Of a stretch of DNA of 64,000 nucleotides, positions 34,380-45,694 are shown one piece after another. The notes below the pieces were generated by a model. That model was not told the origin of the DNA, did not search any database, and was given only the letters and a program-made list of their open reading frames with translations. A program made the translations under genes and the position numbers. This DNA is from Lunularia cruciata (taxonomy: Eukaryota; Streptophyta; Marchantiopsida; Lunulariales; Lunulariaceae), in assembly GCA_948567375.1 (NCBI GenBank), contig OX419762.1, positions 15,010,001-15,074,000 on the forward strand, read 5' to 3'. Within the stretch, counting starts at the first letter, position 1. Every line of letters begins with the position of its first letter.

Positions 34380-34900
34380 CATTGACATAGTTGTCTTAAG
34401 ACTTCTTGCATGTGATTTTCATGTTCTTCCTCTATCTTGCTTTAAATTAAAATATCATCTAAGAATTCCACTATGTACCAATCTAATAATCCATCCAACA
34501 CCCAATGCATGTGATCCATGAACTCTACTGGAGTATTAGTGAGCCCAAAAGGTAGAACTCTCCATTCAGATGCCCATACCTTGTACAAAAGGTAGTCTTT
34601 TACACATCCTTTCTATCAATGAGAATTTGCCAATAGCCGTTTTGGAGATCTAACTTGGAGAAGTATTATGCTCCACACATCTGATCTAGAAAATCACTAA
34701 TTCAAGGCAAAGGGTATGCATTTTTTGTTATTTGTTTATTGAGGCTATGGTAATTAATACAAAAGCAAAGTTCTCCATCTTTCTTTGGGAAAAATAGTAT
34801 TGGTGCTCCCCAAGGAGATGACATATGTTGTATGAAATCCTTCTCTAACTACCCTATCAATGTTGTTTGCTCCTAATTCCTTTGGTGAGAGCCGATAGAT
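34380..34900 (-). pseudogene. Family C reverse transcriptase, decayed
   Basis: Minus-strand blocks are [56 protein letters not shown] and EFLDDILI, with the catalytic FLDD at 34454-34465. At least three stops and one frameshift interrupt it. Confidence 0.78.
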
Positions 34901-35258
34901 TGGTCTACTCATTGGAGTACTTCTTGGCAATAATAATCTTGAAGGGCATACCATAACCAAAGGGTAATACCATTGGTAGATCATCTGGAAACCCATCTGC
35001 AAAATCTTGAACTATTTGATCAACCATTGCTTGATGAGTTTGGCTCTCATCAAATTCTCCATGCGCAATCAGCTTGATCAACACCTGAAAAATAGGCTTA
35101 TCTTCCTCCAAAGCTTACTCTATGGCTGCTTTACTAACAAACTTCCCATCTTGGGATTGACTAATCAACTTGGGATTCTTAAGTGTCTCACTCAAAGATG
35201 TCAAGCAACCTAATCAATAATTCCTACCTTGCTATTGCACTCAAATTTGTCATTGGGT

Positions 35259-35540
35259 CTAATCAAATTGAACCTTATGACATTCAAGCCAAGGTAAAAT
35301 TAGAATGACATCATAGTATAGAGGTGCCACCACAAATCTCATACACTCCAAATACTCCTTTCCAATCTTAAATGTAATTAGATACAAGGTAGGGGATGCA
35401 AAACACTTTCTACCATCAGCCATCATCAATCTACTTCCAATTGTTGGTTTGATAGGAATACTTAATTCTTTTCCTAATTGTTTGAACATGCAATTCTTTG
35501 AAATCAAAAATCAACTAAAAGACTACAACCATGATACCTT
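35259..35540 (-). pseudogene. Family C aspartic protease, decayed
   Basis: ISKNCMFKQLG, RLMMADGRKCFASP and PLYYDVILILPWLECHKVQFD match a retropepsin of plant gypsy type, with the flap and the ILGMPWL-like C-terminal motif (here ILILPWL). The active-site Asp lies just upstream in LLVD, followed by a stop or shift. Confidence 0.65.
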
Positions 35541-35849
35541 GCAAGTGAAGCAAACTTGCATTAGTTTAGCCTTCAATCCCGTTGGAACTAATAAAGTTCT
35601 TAATAGGTAGCTTGAGTTCTCCTATCATGATTCTTCATTTCCTTAATCATCACCTTCCACAAACTACAATTTGGACAATTTGTCAAGGTTGTCCAATCTT
35701 GAGTGGACATTCAACAATGCAATTCCCAATTTGGCAATAATAAAAGCAATCGCTATTTTGTCATAAACTTTTCTATTTGTAAGGCCAAGTGATTTCTATT
35801 GGATAATATTGATCTCCATTGGTGCTGGCTCTTCCACATGTGTTTAATG

Positions 35850-36740
35850 TGTGGGTAGGTTCTATAAAGTTCAAGATCAAGACCAAGTTGTTGCAACTAA
35901 GGCATCAAAATGCTCAACCAATTGCATGACTTCCTCCAAGTGTTTGGGCTCCCACGTGGTCACTTCCAATTTTGTGTGTGACTTCAAGCCCCTCACAAAT
36001 TGATCCAAAGCTTCACCTTTTGATATCTAAAATTTTCATTATGGTGTTTTGGAATTGAGTGATGTAGCTTCTTACAAAACCAATGTGCTTCAATTCTACC
36101 AAGTTATCTTGTGTGATATTTATAGCTTGGAGTTGTCTAATTATTATGCTCTTGAATTCTTCTCATGTCAAGATTGGTGCAACAAACCACTATTCAGCTC
36201 ACTCAAAATTGCTACCATATTTTACCATTCCATCTAATTGGCTTGAAGCCAAAAGAATCTATCTCCATTCATCTTGAAGATTTGTAGCTTCAAAATATCA
36301 TTCCCAATCAAACATAAAATTCTCCATTGCACTCAAGAGATTCTTCTTTTCAAATACCTTGGGCTTCAAAATTTAGATTTCCTCTTCTCCTTCTCGAAAT
36401 GATGTTCTCTTTACATGCTCTTGTCATTGATGATCTCATTCTTCCAACAATCAAGTAAGGTGTTTGATTTTTTATTGCATGGCAATGATAAATTTGCCAC
36501 CATGACTATTACTTGATCAAACTATATATAATTTATCTAAACTAACATAGATGTAATACAACCACCGTTCTATAAGTTACAATTAAAAGTAGCAAAGATT
36601 CATCAGACAAAATGATTGCATTCAAAAAAATTTACCCAAAGCATGAGATGATGAACTATATGAAATGATGCTTGGGTAGTTCATGGACACAAAATTACCA
36701 ATGGTTTGGCAGAAATAGATTTGGTGGTCCATAAATTCTA
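35850..36740 (-). pseudogene. Family C gag region, decayed
   Basis: By position it lies between protease and primer site. Only broken frames remain; no zinc knuckle could be confirmed. A stretch near 35900-36010 encodes residues like those of the gag C-terminal half (LMRGLKSHTKLEVTTWEPKH-like). Confidence 0.4.
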
Positions 36741-36767
36741 TCTATTTCATCCCTATTCTAATACCAA

Positions 36768-37257
36768 TGTAAAAAATCAAGGAGAGAAATATAAGAATGG
36801 AAGATCAAAGGAAAAATCACATTGGGACTCTTGAATGAGAGAAACTCCAAATGCCTAGCATGAGCTTGGCTATGGTATTCATAAAGAACATACAAGGCTT
36901 GAGAAGCTTCCTAAAAGCTGCTTTTTTGAGTGCAAGCCAAGTTAACCAAGAAGCTTCTCAAGAAACTTTCTTCTAGAAGACATCTATTTGGTATGCAAGC
37001 TAAGCTAGTCAGCAAGTTTCCCAAAAAGCTTCCTTCTAGAAGCCACCTATTTGGCATGCAAGGTAAGATATCCAAGAAGCTTCCCAATAATCCTCCTCCT
37101 AGAAGTTAGCACTTAGCATGCACATAATCCAATACTTGGAAGATACCCGGTAGCTTCTTAGATACTTCTAGAATATTCTTATAATCCTTGGCTAATTTAT
37201 CCTATTTGATATTTTTTTAATCTTAACTAACTAATTTTTAAACTCCATATTGTTATA
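36768..37257 (-). repeat. 5' LTR of family C copy 2 (490 bp) with HSE-like array
   Basis: On the plus strand it runs TGTAAAAAATC to CATATTGTTATA. It contains GAAGCTTC at 36903-36910, 36950-36957 and 37076-37083, and TTCTAGAA at 36971-36978, 37034-37041 and 37166-37173, within tandem units of about 60 bp (CAAGCTAAGCTAG, CCAAGAAGCTTCC). The terminal ACA has become ATA. Confidence 0.82.
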
Positions 37258-39194
37258 GTCCCTCACTTGACTACCAACCTAGCCTATAGGAAGCTAACTA
37301 CTCCCAATAATCAATACTAAATCCATGGAGTATAACATGACTCCACCAACTAGCACATCATATGACTCTACTACTACCACAAATGATCGGCTTGAGCTTT
37401 TACCGCAGACTATCAATTAGATGACCAAGTTGGATTTGGAAAATGAGCTTGTCACATGTGATGTACTATGTAGAACCACCCTCTCGAGATATCTAGATTT
37501 GAAATGGACATCTTTCCACATTGGTCTTTTGTAGCTCAAGAATAATAACTACAACCTTTTCCCAACATAATGATTTGTGCCCCCTAGTCTAATAAGACCC
37601 TCTACGTTTTAGAGACCTTCTCTAAAGGTCCCACCAAACACAAAATCCTACTTTAGTTGTCTAGTAAAATAACTCCATGTGTGAACCAAGCTTGCTCAAA
37701 GGTAAGTCTAGTTGGTTTATCCTCCTAACCTAACTGCTATCGCTTGCCATAAACCATTGGTTGTTGAGAGGATCTTATGCTCCTCAGTCAAGTTAGCTCT
37801 AATATCAACTACCTCTACTCTAGAAGTAGGAACCATATCATCCCTACTCTCACAAATTGTGGCAACCAACCAAAATACTAGAGTTGGGTCAAATCCCAAT
37901 GTAAACATGTCATTGGTTGAGAACAAAAGGACATGCATAATCAAATGAGTTGTCCCTAACATCATGCTAGACTCAATATGTGTAGTAGTAAGTGGTCAAC
38001 TAGTATCTAGTCTCTAATGCACTTCATTTGCACCTACCACACCTGCAATAGGATGTTTAGGAGCCATGGATGTCATTTGTAATACTTCAAAGAGTGTGAA
38101 AAACTAAGGAAGTCTAATTTGTCTACCAACCTCTCCTCTTTGTGGGTCCAATTCCATTGATGCTCCTCTAGGTTTTGGAGCATGTACTACACTCCTAGTC
38201 ACCACGGTGGATACATCTACATGTGTTGCTTTGCACATAAAATCCAAGACATCTCTATGATCAACATAAAAGGTAGAAGCCTCATAACTTGAATCTGATC
38301 TCCTTTGAGCTATGGCCATGCTAGTCAATCTTTGCTCCAACTGCTCAATCCAAGTAGCCATGGTTGTATCAAAAGCAAGGCATGAATTGTGCCCCTACTA
38401 AGTGTAGATCCTCTACCACCACCTTTGGCTTCATGACTTGGAGCTCCTCTACCACTAGTTCTAGTAGTCCTACCACTCCATAACTTTGGGTGAAGGTCAA
38501 AGCATTGGCCACTAGTGTGACCAAATCTATGGTAATGGTCACACTATCTTTGTGATGGTTGTGATGTATCAAAGGTGTCTTTGCCTTGAGTGCATTCTCT
38601 CTTGTGGTGAGATCCACCACAAGTCCAACAAGTAACACCATCACTCATTGGCTATTGTTGACCCAAAAATGAAGGTAAAGTTCTAGTTGCACTAGGCCTT
38701 CGACTTGCTCCATAGGATTTGGGCTGTCCATTCTACCCTTGGAAGTGTGTAGCCAACATAGTGTGATGCACTCTAGAAGAAGTAACAATTGTAGATGAGG
38801 TCTCCTTTCCAAATCCAGATGTAATTACTCTCTCCTCCACCATGTTGAGCTCAATGTGCTCAACCAAACTAAAGACCACCACCAAAGTAGTTAGGTAGCT
38901 TGTAACAATATAATATCATGCACTCTACTTTGCAACTCCCAGTCTAGTATCCCATACCAAAACTAGATTGCTTGAGCCTCAATAACTCTTTGAGTAGAAC
39001 CAATCAGCCATCTCATGCAAGTATATGCCTTGCATAGGCTCTCTCTAGCCTTCTATTGGACCTTGCAAGCTTCTCAACTTGTCAATCTACACTCCTTAGT
39101 ACTATAGCCTCAAACACTAGAAGAACTCTACCATGGAGGTTAAACCTTAATATTAGACCACCCACTGCAATAATACCTCTTCTCATAGTAGCAT
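37258..39194 (-). pseudogene. Element D gag C-terminal part with two zinc knuckles
   Basis: On the minus strand CWTCGGSHHKREC (about 38590-38632) is followed by CDHYHRFGHTSGQCFDLHPKL (about 38485-38545). This is the double-knuckle arrangement of plant gypsy Gag, the second being the CxxC..GH....C.xLHP type. Frames are broken. 37258-38100 probably runs toward the protease but has no recognised active site. The segment is flanked by family C (left) and family B copy 3 (right) insertions and joins 45137 on the other side of B. Confidence 0.65.
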
Positions 39195-39933
39195 TGTAAT
39201 ACTCCAAGGACAAGAGAAGAGAGAAAACATAGATTGCACACTCAAACATTCGATGCCCCAAGGGAGCACCTTCTCTTTATTATATAGACAAAGAGGATCT
39301 CCTCCAAGGAAGCTCCACCATAGGATTAGGGACACAGATAGGTGACATGTCAGCAAGCTCCACCCTTGGATTACTTAGTTGGATGGGTGACCTGTCTGGT
39401 CTAGGTCCTATCTGGTTGGTCAAACAAGCTTTGACCGGAGGGAATCTTTTAGGGAATCTTTGTATAGGAATCTCAGAATCACGTAAGGTACCGTTGGAAA
39501 GCTCTCGACGAGACAAAGCAAGGGGGAGGGAAGGCCAGCTTATCCTCCATTGGGGGGGGGGGGAATTATCACATTTCCAAGGCCTAATTCATCCGTTTAG
39601 GCCTCCGAAATTGCCTTCAAAGATTTCAAGCATATTTCGGTTCCTACTCTATTAGTAGAAGTCCCCTTTTGGTGATACCTCTTTCTGATCTGTTTAGTCC
39701 ATCATGTGTAACATCCTTCTAGATGTTACCAAACCAATTCTCACCTTTAAATCATATGTCTAGCTATTGGTTCTAAGGTTCTCAAGTCTATTTTGGTTTC
39801 AGCCCTATTAGTAGAAGTACTCTTTTGGTGATATTTCTATCTTATCTATTTTGACCATCATGTATAATATCATTCTAGATGTTACCAAACCAAATTTCAC
39901 ATCTAGATCATATGGCTAACCCTTGGTATTACA
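39195..39933 (-). repeat. 3' LTR of family B copy 3 (739 bp)
   Basis: On the plus strand it runs TGTAATACTCC to TTGGTATTACA. The TATA box (TATATAA, minus) is near 39279-39285. The homopolymer is twelve G at 39552-39563. Confidence 0.92.
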
Positions 39934-39946
39934 GACCTCCCTCCTT

Positions 39947-42900
39947 TTAAGACGCAACGTCCTCATTGTGCAATTGTTGCTCAAATGCTTGCACCAACAC
40001 CGGTGCATGTGCCAAATTGGCAGTGGGTTCCTACATTGCTTCATAGAGAGGGTAACCTTTCCATTGTACTAGATATTCCACCCGCGGATGGCGAGTACCA
40101 CGCATGCAATTTTGGAGAATCCACTCCACTTCATATTCCTTTGTGCCATCAATGAGTGTCGGACAAGGTCAAATGTCCTGTGTAGAAGGACCTTGGCCTG
40201 ATTGGGGAGCATATTTGCGTATTAGGGAGACATGGAACACTAGATGGATCTTCATGTGTGGTGGTAGCTCAAGGTGATAGGCCACAGCGCCAATGCAACG
40301 AAGAATCAAGAAAGGCCCAATAAAACGAGGTCTGAGCTTACGAGATCCAACTAATGTGAGGTTGGTTGTTGATAGCCACACTTGATCCCCAACATTGAAC
40401 TCCATGGGCCTACGGTGTGCATCAACATACTGCTTTTGTCAATTTTGTGCAATCTGTAACCTGTGTTTGGCGCTCTCCACACCTTATTGGATTCTAGAAA
40501 CAAATGTGTTGACTACACCAACCTTGGTAGTCATTGGACGGATCTTCATCAAGCTAGAAGGTGTGAAGGGATGCTCACCATACATGACAAAGAACGGAGT
40601 GACCTGGGTGGAGGCATTCACTGAATTGTTGTAAGCAAATTCCACCAACGGTAGTAGGGTGTCCCACCTCTCTTGCTCTTCTAAGGTGAAGCCGCGTAAC
40701 ATGTCTTCAATCGTGCAATTAGCCCGCTCTGTTTGGCCATCTGTTTGTGGGTGGTAAGTTATAGACATGGCCAACTTGGTTTTGAAGAAACCAAAGAGTG
40801 TTCACCAAAACAAATTGGTGAATTGGGTGCCTCTATCGGTGATGAGTACTCTAGACAAGCCATGGTGAGCAAAGACTGCATCTAAGTATAGTTGAGCTAG
40901 TTGTGGAGCGGTCACCTCCTTGGTGGTAGGGCGTACATGAATCAATTTGCTGAGCCGGTCCACAAAGACCACAATGGAGTCAAACCCTAAGGTGGTCTTG
41001 GGTAATTCACAGACGAGATCCATACTCACTTGTTCTCAACGTTAGGTAGGAGTGGGGAGAGGTTGAAGGAGCCCTACAAGAGCTTGATTAGAAGCTTTGT
41101 TCTATTGACAAAGTAGGCAGCTACGCATATATTCCATCATGTTGTTGCTCATCTTGGGCCAATAGTAATGGCGCTTGACTACATCCAAGGTCTTGTCCAG
41201 TCTGACATGAGCTACAATGGCCGAATCATGACATTCCGCTAGAATGGTGGTGTGTAATTTTGGGACATTTGGGATCCATAATCTGCCATCCCAAAAGGTG
41301 AGTCCTTGGGTGCTGGTGACACCTTTGGACAATTGTGCTTCTACAATCTGTGGATTAGTTTTTGTAGCAGCTAGAATCGCTTGCCAGAATTCAGGGTTAA
41401 TCTTAACCTCTGCCACCAAGTTGTTGGCTATTGGCATGCGGGTGAATGCATCTGCAAGTTGCTTCTTACCTTCCACGTAGGTGATTGTCATGTTGAAGCA
41501 TTGTTGCCACTCTGCCCACCAAATTTGGTGACGAGATAGATCCTTCTGTGTCTCGAGGTAGACTAGAGGTTTGTGGTCTGTCTCTACTACAAATGCCTAC
41601 TCGCCCAAGTAGTGCTTCCAATGCTTGGTTGCTAGAACAATGGCTAGCTCTTCTCATTCTATGGTGTGGTAGTTGCGCTCCGCCGGTAACAACTTTTGAG
41701 AGAAATATGCAATTGGATGCCATCCGTCATGCCACTCTTGTTGTAGGACTGCTCCTATTGCTACGCATGATGCATCTGTAGCCAACTTGATTGGACGTTT
41801 TGGGTCATACCACTTCAAGATTGGTGCATGTAGCAAGGCAGCCTTCAATTCTTGAAAGGCCAACTCTTGTGCAGTTCCCCATGTCCACTTCTTCCCCTTG
41901 CCAAGTAGTGCCATTAAAGGCTGTGCAACCTTGGAGAAGTCCTTGACAAATCTACATAGAATCCCGTCAACCCCAAGAAGCTCTTAAATTGAGTCTGATC
42001 TTCTGGGGCACTGCATTTTTGAATGACTTCTATTTTATGTGTCAATACTTGAATGCCCTCTGCACTTACTCTATGCCCTAAGTAGTCTACTTCAGACTTG
42101 CCAAACTCACACTTTGAGATTTTGGCGTACAACTGAATCTGTCTTAGAATCTGGAGGACCTCTCGTAGATGTTGTTTGTGTTCTGTCATCATGCTACTAT
42201 ATACTAAGATATCATCCAAGAAGATGATAATAGACTTATCCAAGTATGGACAAAATATGTCATTCATTAGGCTCATGAAAGTGGCAGGCGCATTGGTGAG
42301 GCCAAAAGGCATCACAAGATACTCAAAGTGGCCATACCTGGTTCGAAAGGCAGTTTTGTACACATCCTCCTCTGCAATTTGGATTTGATTGTGACCGCTC
42401 CGCAAGTCTAGTTTGGTGAAGTATCTCGCTCCATGGAGTTGATCAAACAGGTCATCCATGCAAGGTAAGGGGTATTTGTTCTTCACTGTTTGCTGATTGA
42501 GACCCCGATAGTCGATGCACATGCGCATTGTACCATCCTTCTTCTTCACAAACAAGACAGAGGCCCCATATGGTGATATGCTAGGTTGGATGAACCCTTT
42601 CTGTAGCATCTCCTCAATTTGAGTCTTACACTCCTCCAACTCATGAGGTGATAGGCGATATGGGGCCTTACAAGGAGGTGTCTTCCCCATGAGTGTCTCT
42701 ATTTTGTGATCTACTCGCCTTTTAGGTGGTAATCTTGAGGGTAGATCATCAGGAAAGACATCTTGAAACTCATCCACCACATCCTTCAATTTCTCAGGAA
42801 TTTGTCCAGCGAGTTGTGCATTATAGACTTCTCTTATTAGACCCATAAAACATCTATCGGTCTTATAGAATAGTTGTCGTCCCTACGATATATAGAGGTA

Positions 42901-43417
42901 GTTTATGCCTGTGTGATTTTTCTTTAATCCCAATGATTGACCATTGGTGGGTTCTCACTGCTTTCTTCCTCCAATCCACCATTGGGTTGTACTACTCCAT
43001 CCATGGCATGCCTAAAATTGCATCATAACGGGCTAACTGTATCACTCACCACTCAATTGTTTCCTGATATTCTCCTATAGAGAGGGTTACCCGTCTAGGT
43101 AATGATTCAATCCTCTCTGTTTGCCCATTTGGTAACTCTACTTCTTCACTTCTATCTCTCTCTAGATCCATTCCCAATCTTATTGCAATAGAGCGAGACA
43201 AGAAATTCTTTGTTGCTCTCGGATCTATTAATACTCTCACTTGATTACCTTCTAGGATTCCATTCATGACAATCAATTGTGAGGTTGCCTTTTGGGATCT
43301 TTGCGCATTATTCTTCTTCCTTCCCTTGCTTCTCTACTTCCTTATTGAGCCAGTAAGGCCGTGAGGTACATTTACTGGTGATCTTTGTTTTCCGAAGTGG
43401 TTTCCACCTCCTCCTCT
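39947..43417 (-). pseudogene. Family B copy 3 pol with chromodomain
   Basis: Ends at TAA 39947-39949, next to the polypurine tract. The domains are protease (VLIDPRATKNFLS, 43046-43276 frame), RT (310-codon open run 41914-42846; [14 protein letters not shown] intact 42211-42222), RNase H (ATDASCVAIGA, 41654-41914), integrase (HHCC region about 41102-41330; core 40600-41029 with VFVDRLSK, LITDRGTQF and QTERANC) and integrase tail plus chromodomain (39970-40405). Stops and shifts separate these runs, for example TGA in the RNase H HTIE/EELA region, shared with copy 2. Confidence 0.88.
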
Positions 43418-44458
43418 TCAATGTGCCTCTCCATGTTGTTCAAAGATTGCATGTACAAAGGCCGAGGGCCTCTAGGGAAACAAGTGCGAAATTGCTAGAT
43501 ATGTGCCCAATATAGCCACAATTGTAACAACGGCGTTGTTCTCCTCGAGTCCCTTCTCCTCGTGGGACTCTATCTCTTTGTTTTTCTACCCGTCCCCGCT
43601 CCCCTTGAAGCGGCCGTGCTCCTCGATCTCGGAATCAAAGGTTGCTCATTTACATCGGTACTGGTCCACCCATGTGTGGCATTTTTGCCTGATAATGTTA
43701 AGGTGGAACTACTCCTTCACCTCCACCTAATGCTCTTGCTATTCTTTGCGCACAAGCAATGGCTTCAAATACCGTGCAAGGGTTTTGCACCATGACTTCT
43801 TGGCAAATCTGCTCTTTCAACCCTCATTTGAAATTGTCGAAACCTCTGTTGGACTCATGTTGGTAATTGCGACTTGTAGATCTAGAAATGCTTCCACATA
43901 CTCTTGTATGCTATTCTTCTGTCTCAATCCCCATAGTCGGGTTTGAGCCATCTGCACAGAATCCACCGATTGGAAATTCTTCAGCAGTCCTTCTTGCATT
44001 GCTGTCCATGTGACCTCCCTTCTCTCTGCCAGCATGGATCGTTCCCAAGCATCATACCATGTGAGGGCTTTATCGGTCAAGTACCCATATGCAAACACGC
44101 CTGCAGCATGCTCTGTGATCTCTGTTGAGAACAATCGGAAATATCAATTCATCCTCAAGATCCAATTTTCCACTACTCCCATCGTAGGCTGCCCCTTGTA
44201 AGGCTTGATGTTGCAGGTCTTCTTCATCGGGAGTAGCAGTGTGGCTTCATCATTGATAGGGTTCGTAGGCACGGGTGCCTCTCCAAGTACTTCAGTCGTA
44301 GGTATTGGGTTTTGAGACGGCTCTTCTTCTTGCATGGCTTGATCGTTCCTGAGGATACTCACTTGACTTTGTAATGTCTCCATGGTCATCTTAATCTCTT
44401 GAAATTCATTCAACATCCCTTGCATTCCTTGCACCAGCTCTTGCAATTGCGGATCCAT
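43418..44458 (-). pseudogene. Family B copy 3 gag
   Basis: The ATG at 44458 gives MDPQLQELVQGMQGML; TGA 43418-43420 ends it, at the same codon as in copy 2. There is an in-frame stop near 44144 where copy 2 has CAA, and a frameshift near 43820. The span equals that of copy 1 (1041 bp). Confidence 0.85.
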
Positions 44459-44479
44459 GGTTCCTGCAACACCTAATTG

Positions 44480-44695
44480 CTAACGTCTACTCCAATACAG
44501 AGTCAATATAATCACTCTAGAAGGCGCACAAACTATCGGAACTACCATTAGGACCTCAGAAGCTATCACTTGTTCATAATACTCCTCACCAAAATTCCTA
44601 ACCACAAAATCTCTAAACATCACTTTCGGCCTCACTACATAACGGATTTTTACTTGAGTGTTGAAAGGGAGAGGATTTGGGACATTCATATCCAT
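44480..44695 (-). CDS. Conserved leader ORF of family B copy 3 (71 aa)
   Basis: MDMNVPNPLPFNTQV start; the body matches the 67-codon ORF at 8679-8882. It ends LYWSRR and then TAG 44480-44482, followed in frame by CAA TTA and five more codons to the gag ATG at 44458. Thus one amber codon separates leader and gag. TAG-CAA-TTA matches the CARYYA readthrough context known from tobamoviruses. The product is not recognised. Confidence 0.55.
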   Translation of the reverse strand: MDMNVPNPLPFNTQVKIRYVVRPKVMFRDFVVRNFGEEYYEQVIASEVLMVVPIVCAPSRVIILTLYWSRR

Positions 44696-44711
44696 ATTAT
44701 CATAATAAAAT

Positions 44712-45136
44712 GGCCAATCTTTCCTCCATTAGGCCGCGGGGGGGGGGGGGGGGGGGGGGGGGGGAGAATGCTCACATTTTCAAGTCCTAATTCATCCGTT
44801 TAGGCCTCCGAAATTGCCTTCAAAGATTTCAGGCATATTTCGGTTCCTACTCTATTAGTAGAAGTTCCCTTTTGGTGATACCTCTTTCTGATCTATTTAG
44901 TCCATCATGTGTAACATCCTTCCAGATGTTACCAAACCAATTCTCACCTTTAAATCATATGTTTAGCTATTGGTTCTAAGGTTCTCAAGTCTATTTTGGT
45001 TTCTGCCCTATTAGTAGAGGTACTCTTTTGGTGATACTTCTATCTTATCTATTTTGACCATCATGTATAACATCATTCTAGATGTTACTAAACCAAATTT
45101 CACATCTAGATCATATGGCTAACCCTTGGTATTACA
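44712..45136 (-). repeat. Truncated 5' LTR of family B copy 3, with 27-G run
   Basis: About 425 bp match the outer part of the B LTR. The inner part (TATA region to primer site) is deleted. 44738-44764 is a run of 27 G; the same site has 5, 7, 10 and 12 in the other B LTRs. Confidence 0.9.
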
Positions 45137-45694
45137 AGCACCATCTCCAACTAGTGCACCTCTATTGGATACACCAATGCTACTAGAGCTAGTACTTGTA
45201 GGTGCTACCAATCTACCCTTAGAAATTGAGCTTGAAGTGAAGGGAATGTAATGTGGAAACCATTACTATTTCCATTGCTCCTCCAAGTGAGCTCTCTTGA
45301 ACTCATGGTAATTATCCATCAATGGATCCTCCAAGTGTTGGAACAACCCTTTCCATGACATGAAGGGTGTGGACAAAGCTGAGTTCCACATTTTCTATAG
45401 ATCACACCAACTATCAAACTCTTGGATGAAACCATCTAACCCAAATGGTACTTATTGTAATGAAGTAGCACTTGGAGCCTTTGGGGGCCTCATAAATCTT
45501 GTCAATGTTCCACAACAACGATGCATACACACCATATGCATTCTCAATTGAATCAACTCATATATCAATTCCAAATCAAAGTTAATCTCCTCTCTCATTA
45601 GGACTTGAAATACAAGTTGTTTCAGGGTACCACTTTGTGTAAATCCACTACTTATTACAATGACTTCTTCTTTGGAATCCCCAGAAAAATTCAT
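45137..45694 (-). pseudogene. Element D gag N-terminal part
   Basis: The ATG at 45692-45694 (MNFSGDSKEEV) begins an 80-codon run. Further fragments such as FDSWCDL and MWNSALSTPFMSWKGLFQHL (about 45310-45420) look like a gag. It is cut at 45137 by family B copy 3 and continues at 39194. The identity rests on order relative to the zinc knuckles, not on a strong motif. Confidence 0.5.

Larger units (their letters stand above)
32120..37257 (-). mobile_element. Family C gypsy element copy 2, decayed, 3' LTR not seen
   Basis: Minus-strand order: 5' LTR 36768-37257, primer site about 36755-36766 (TGGTATTAGAAT), gag about 35850-36740, protease about 35259-35540, RT about 34380-34900, RNase H about 33600-34200, integrase about 32560-33500, and an integrase tail with chromodomain-like remains 32126-32500. 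All parts have stops and shifts. The LTR matches the family C LTR at 6848-7247 but is longer (490 against 400 bp), with extra repeat units. The 3' end is uncertain. It appears inserted in element D. Confidence 0.75.
39195..45136 (-). mobile_element. Family B chromovirus copy 3, leader and 5' LTR partly deleted
   Basis: The flanks AGCAT (39190-39194) and AGCAC (45137-45141) are a 5-bp target duplication with one C/T change, so both true ends are present. On the minus strand the order is 5' LTR remnant 44712-45136, leader ORF 44480-44695, gag 43418-44458, pol 39947-43417, polypurine tract 39934-39946 and 3' LTR 39195-39933. The primer site and the inner 300 bp or so of the 5' LTR are missing: leader sequence joins LTR sequence at about 44712. 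Of the three B copies its pol is the least damaged. Confidence 0.92.
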
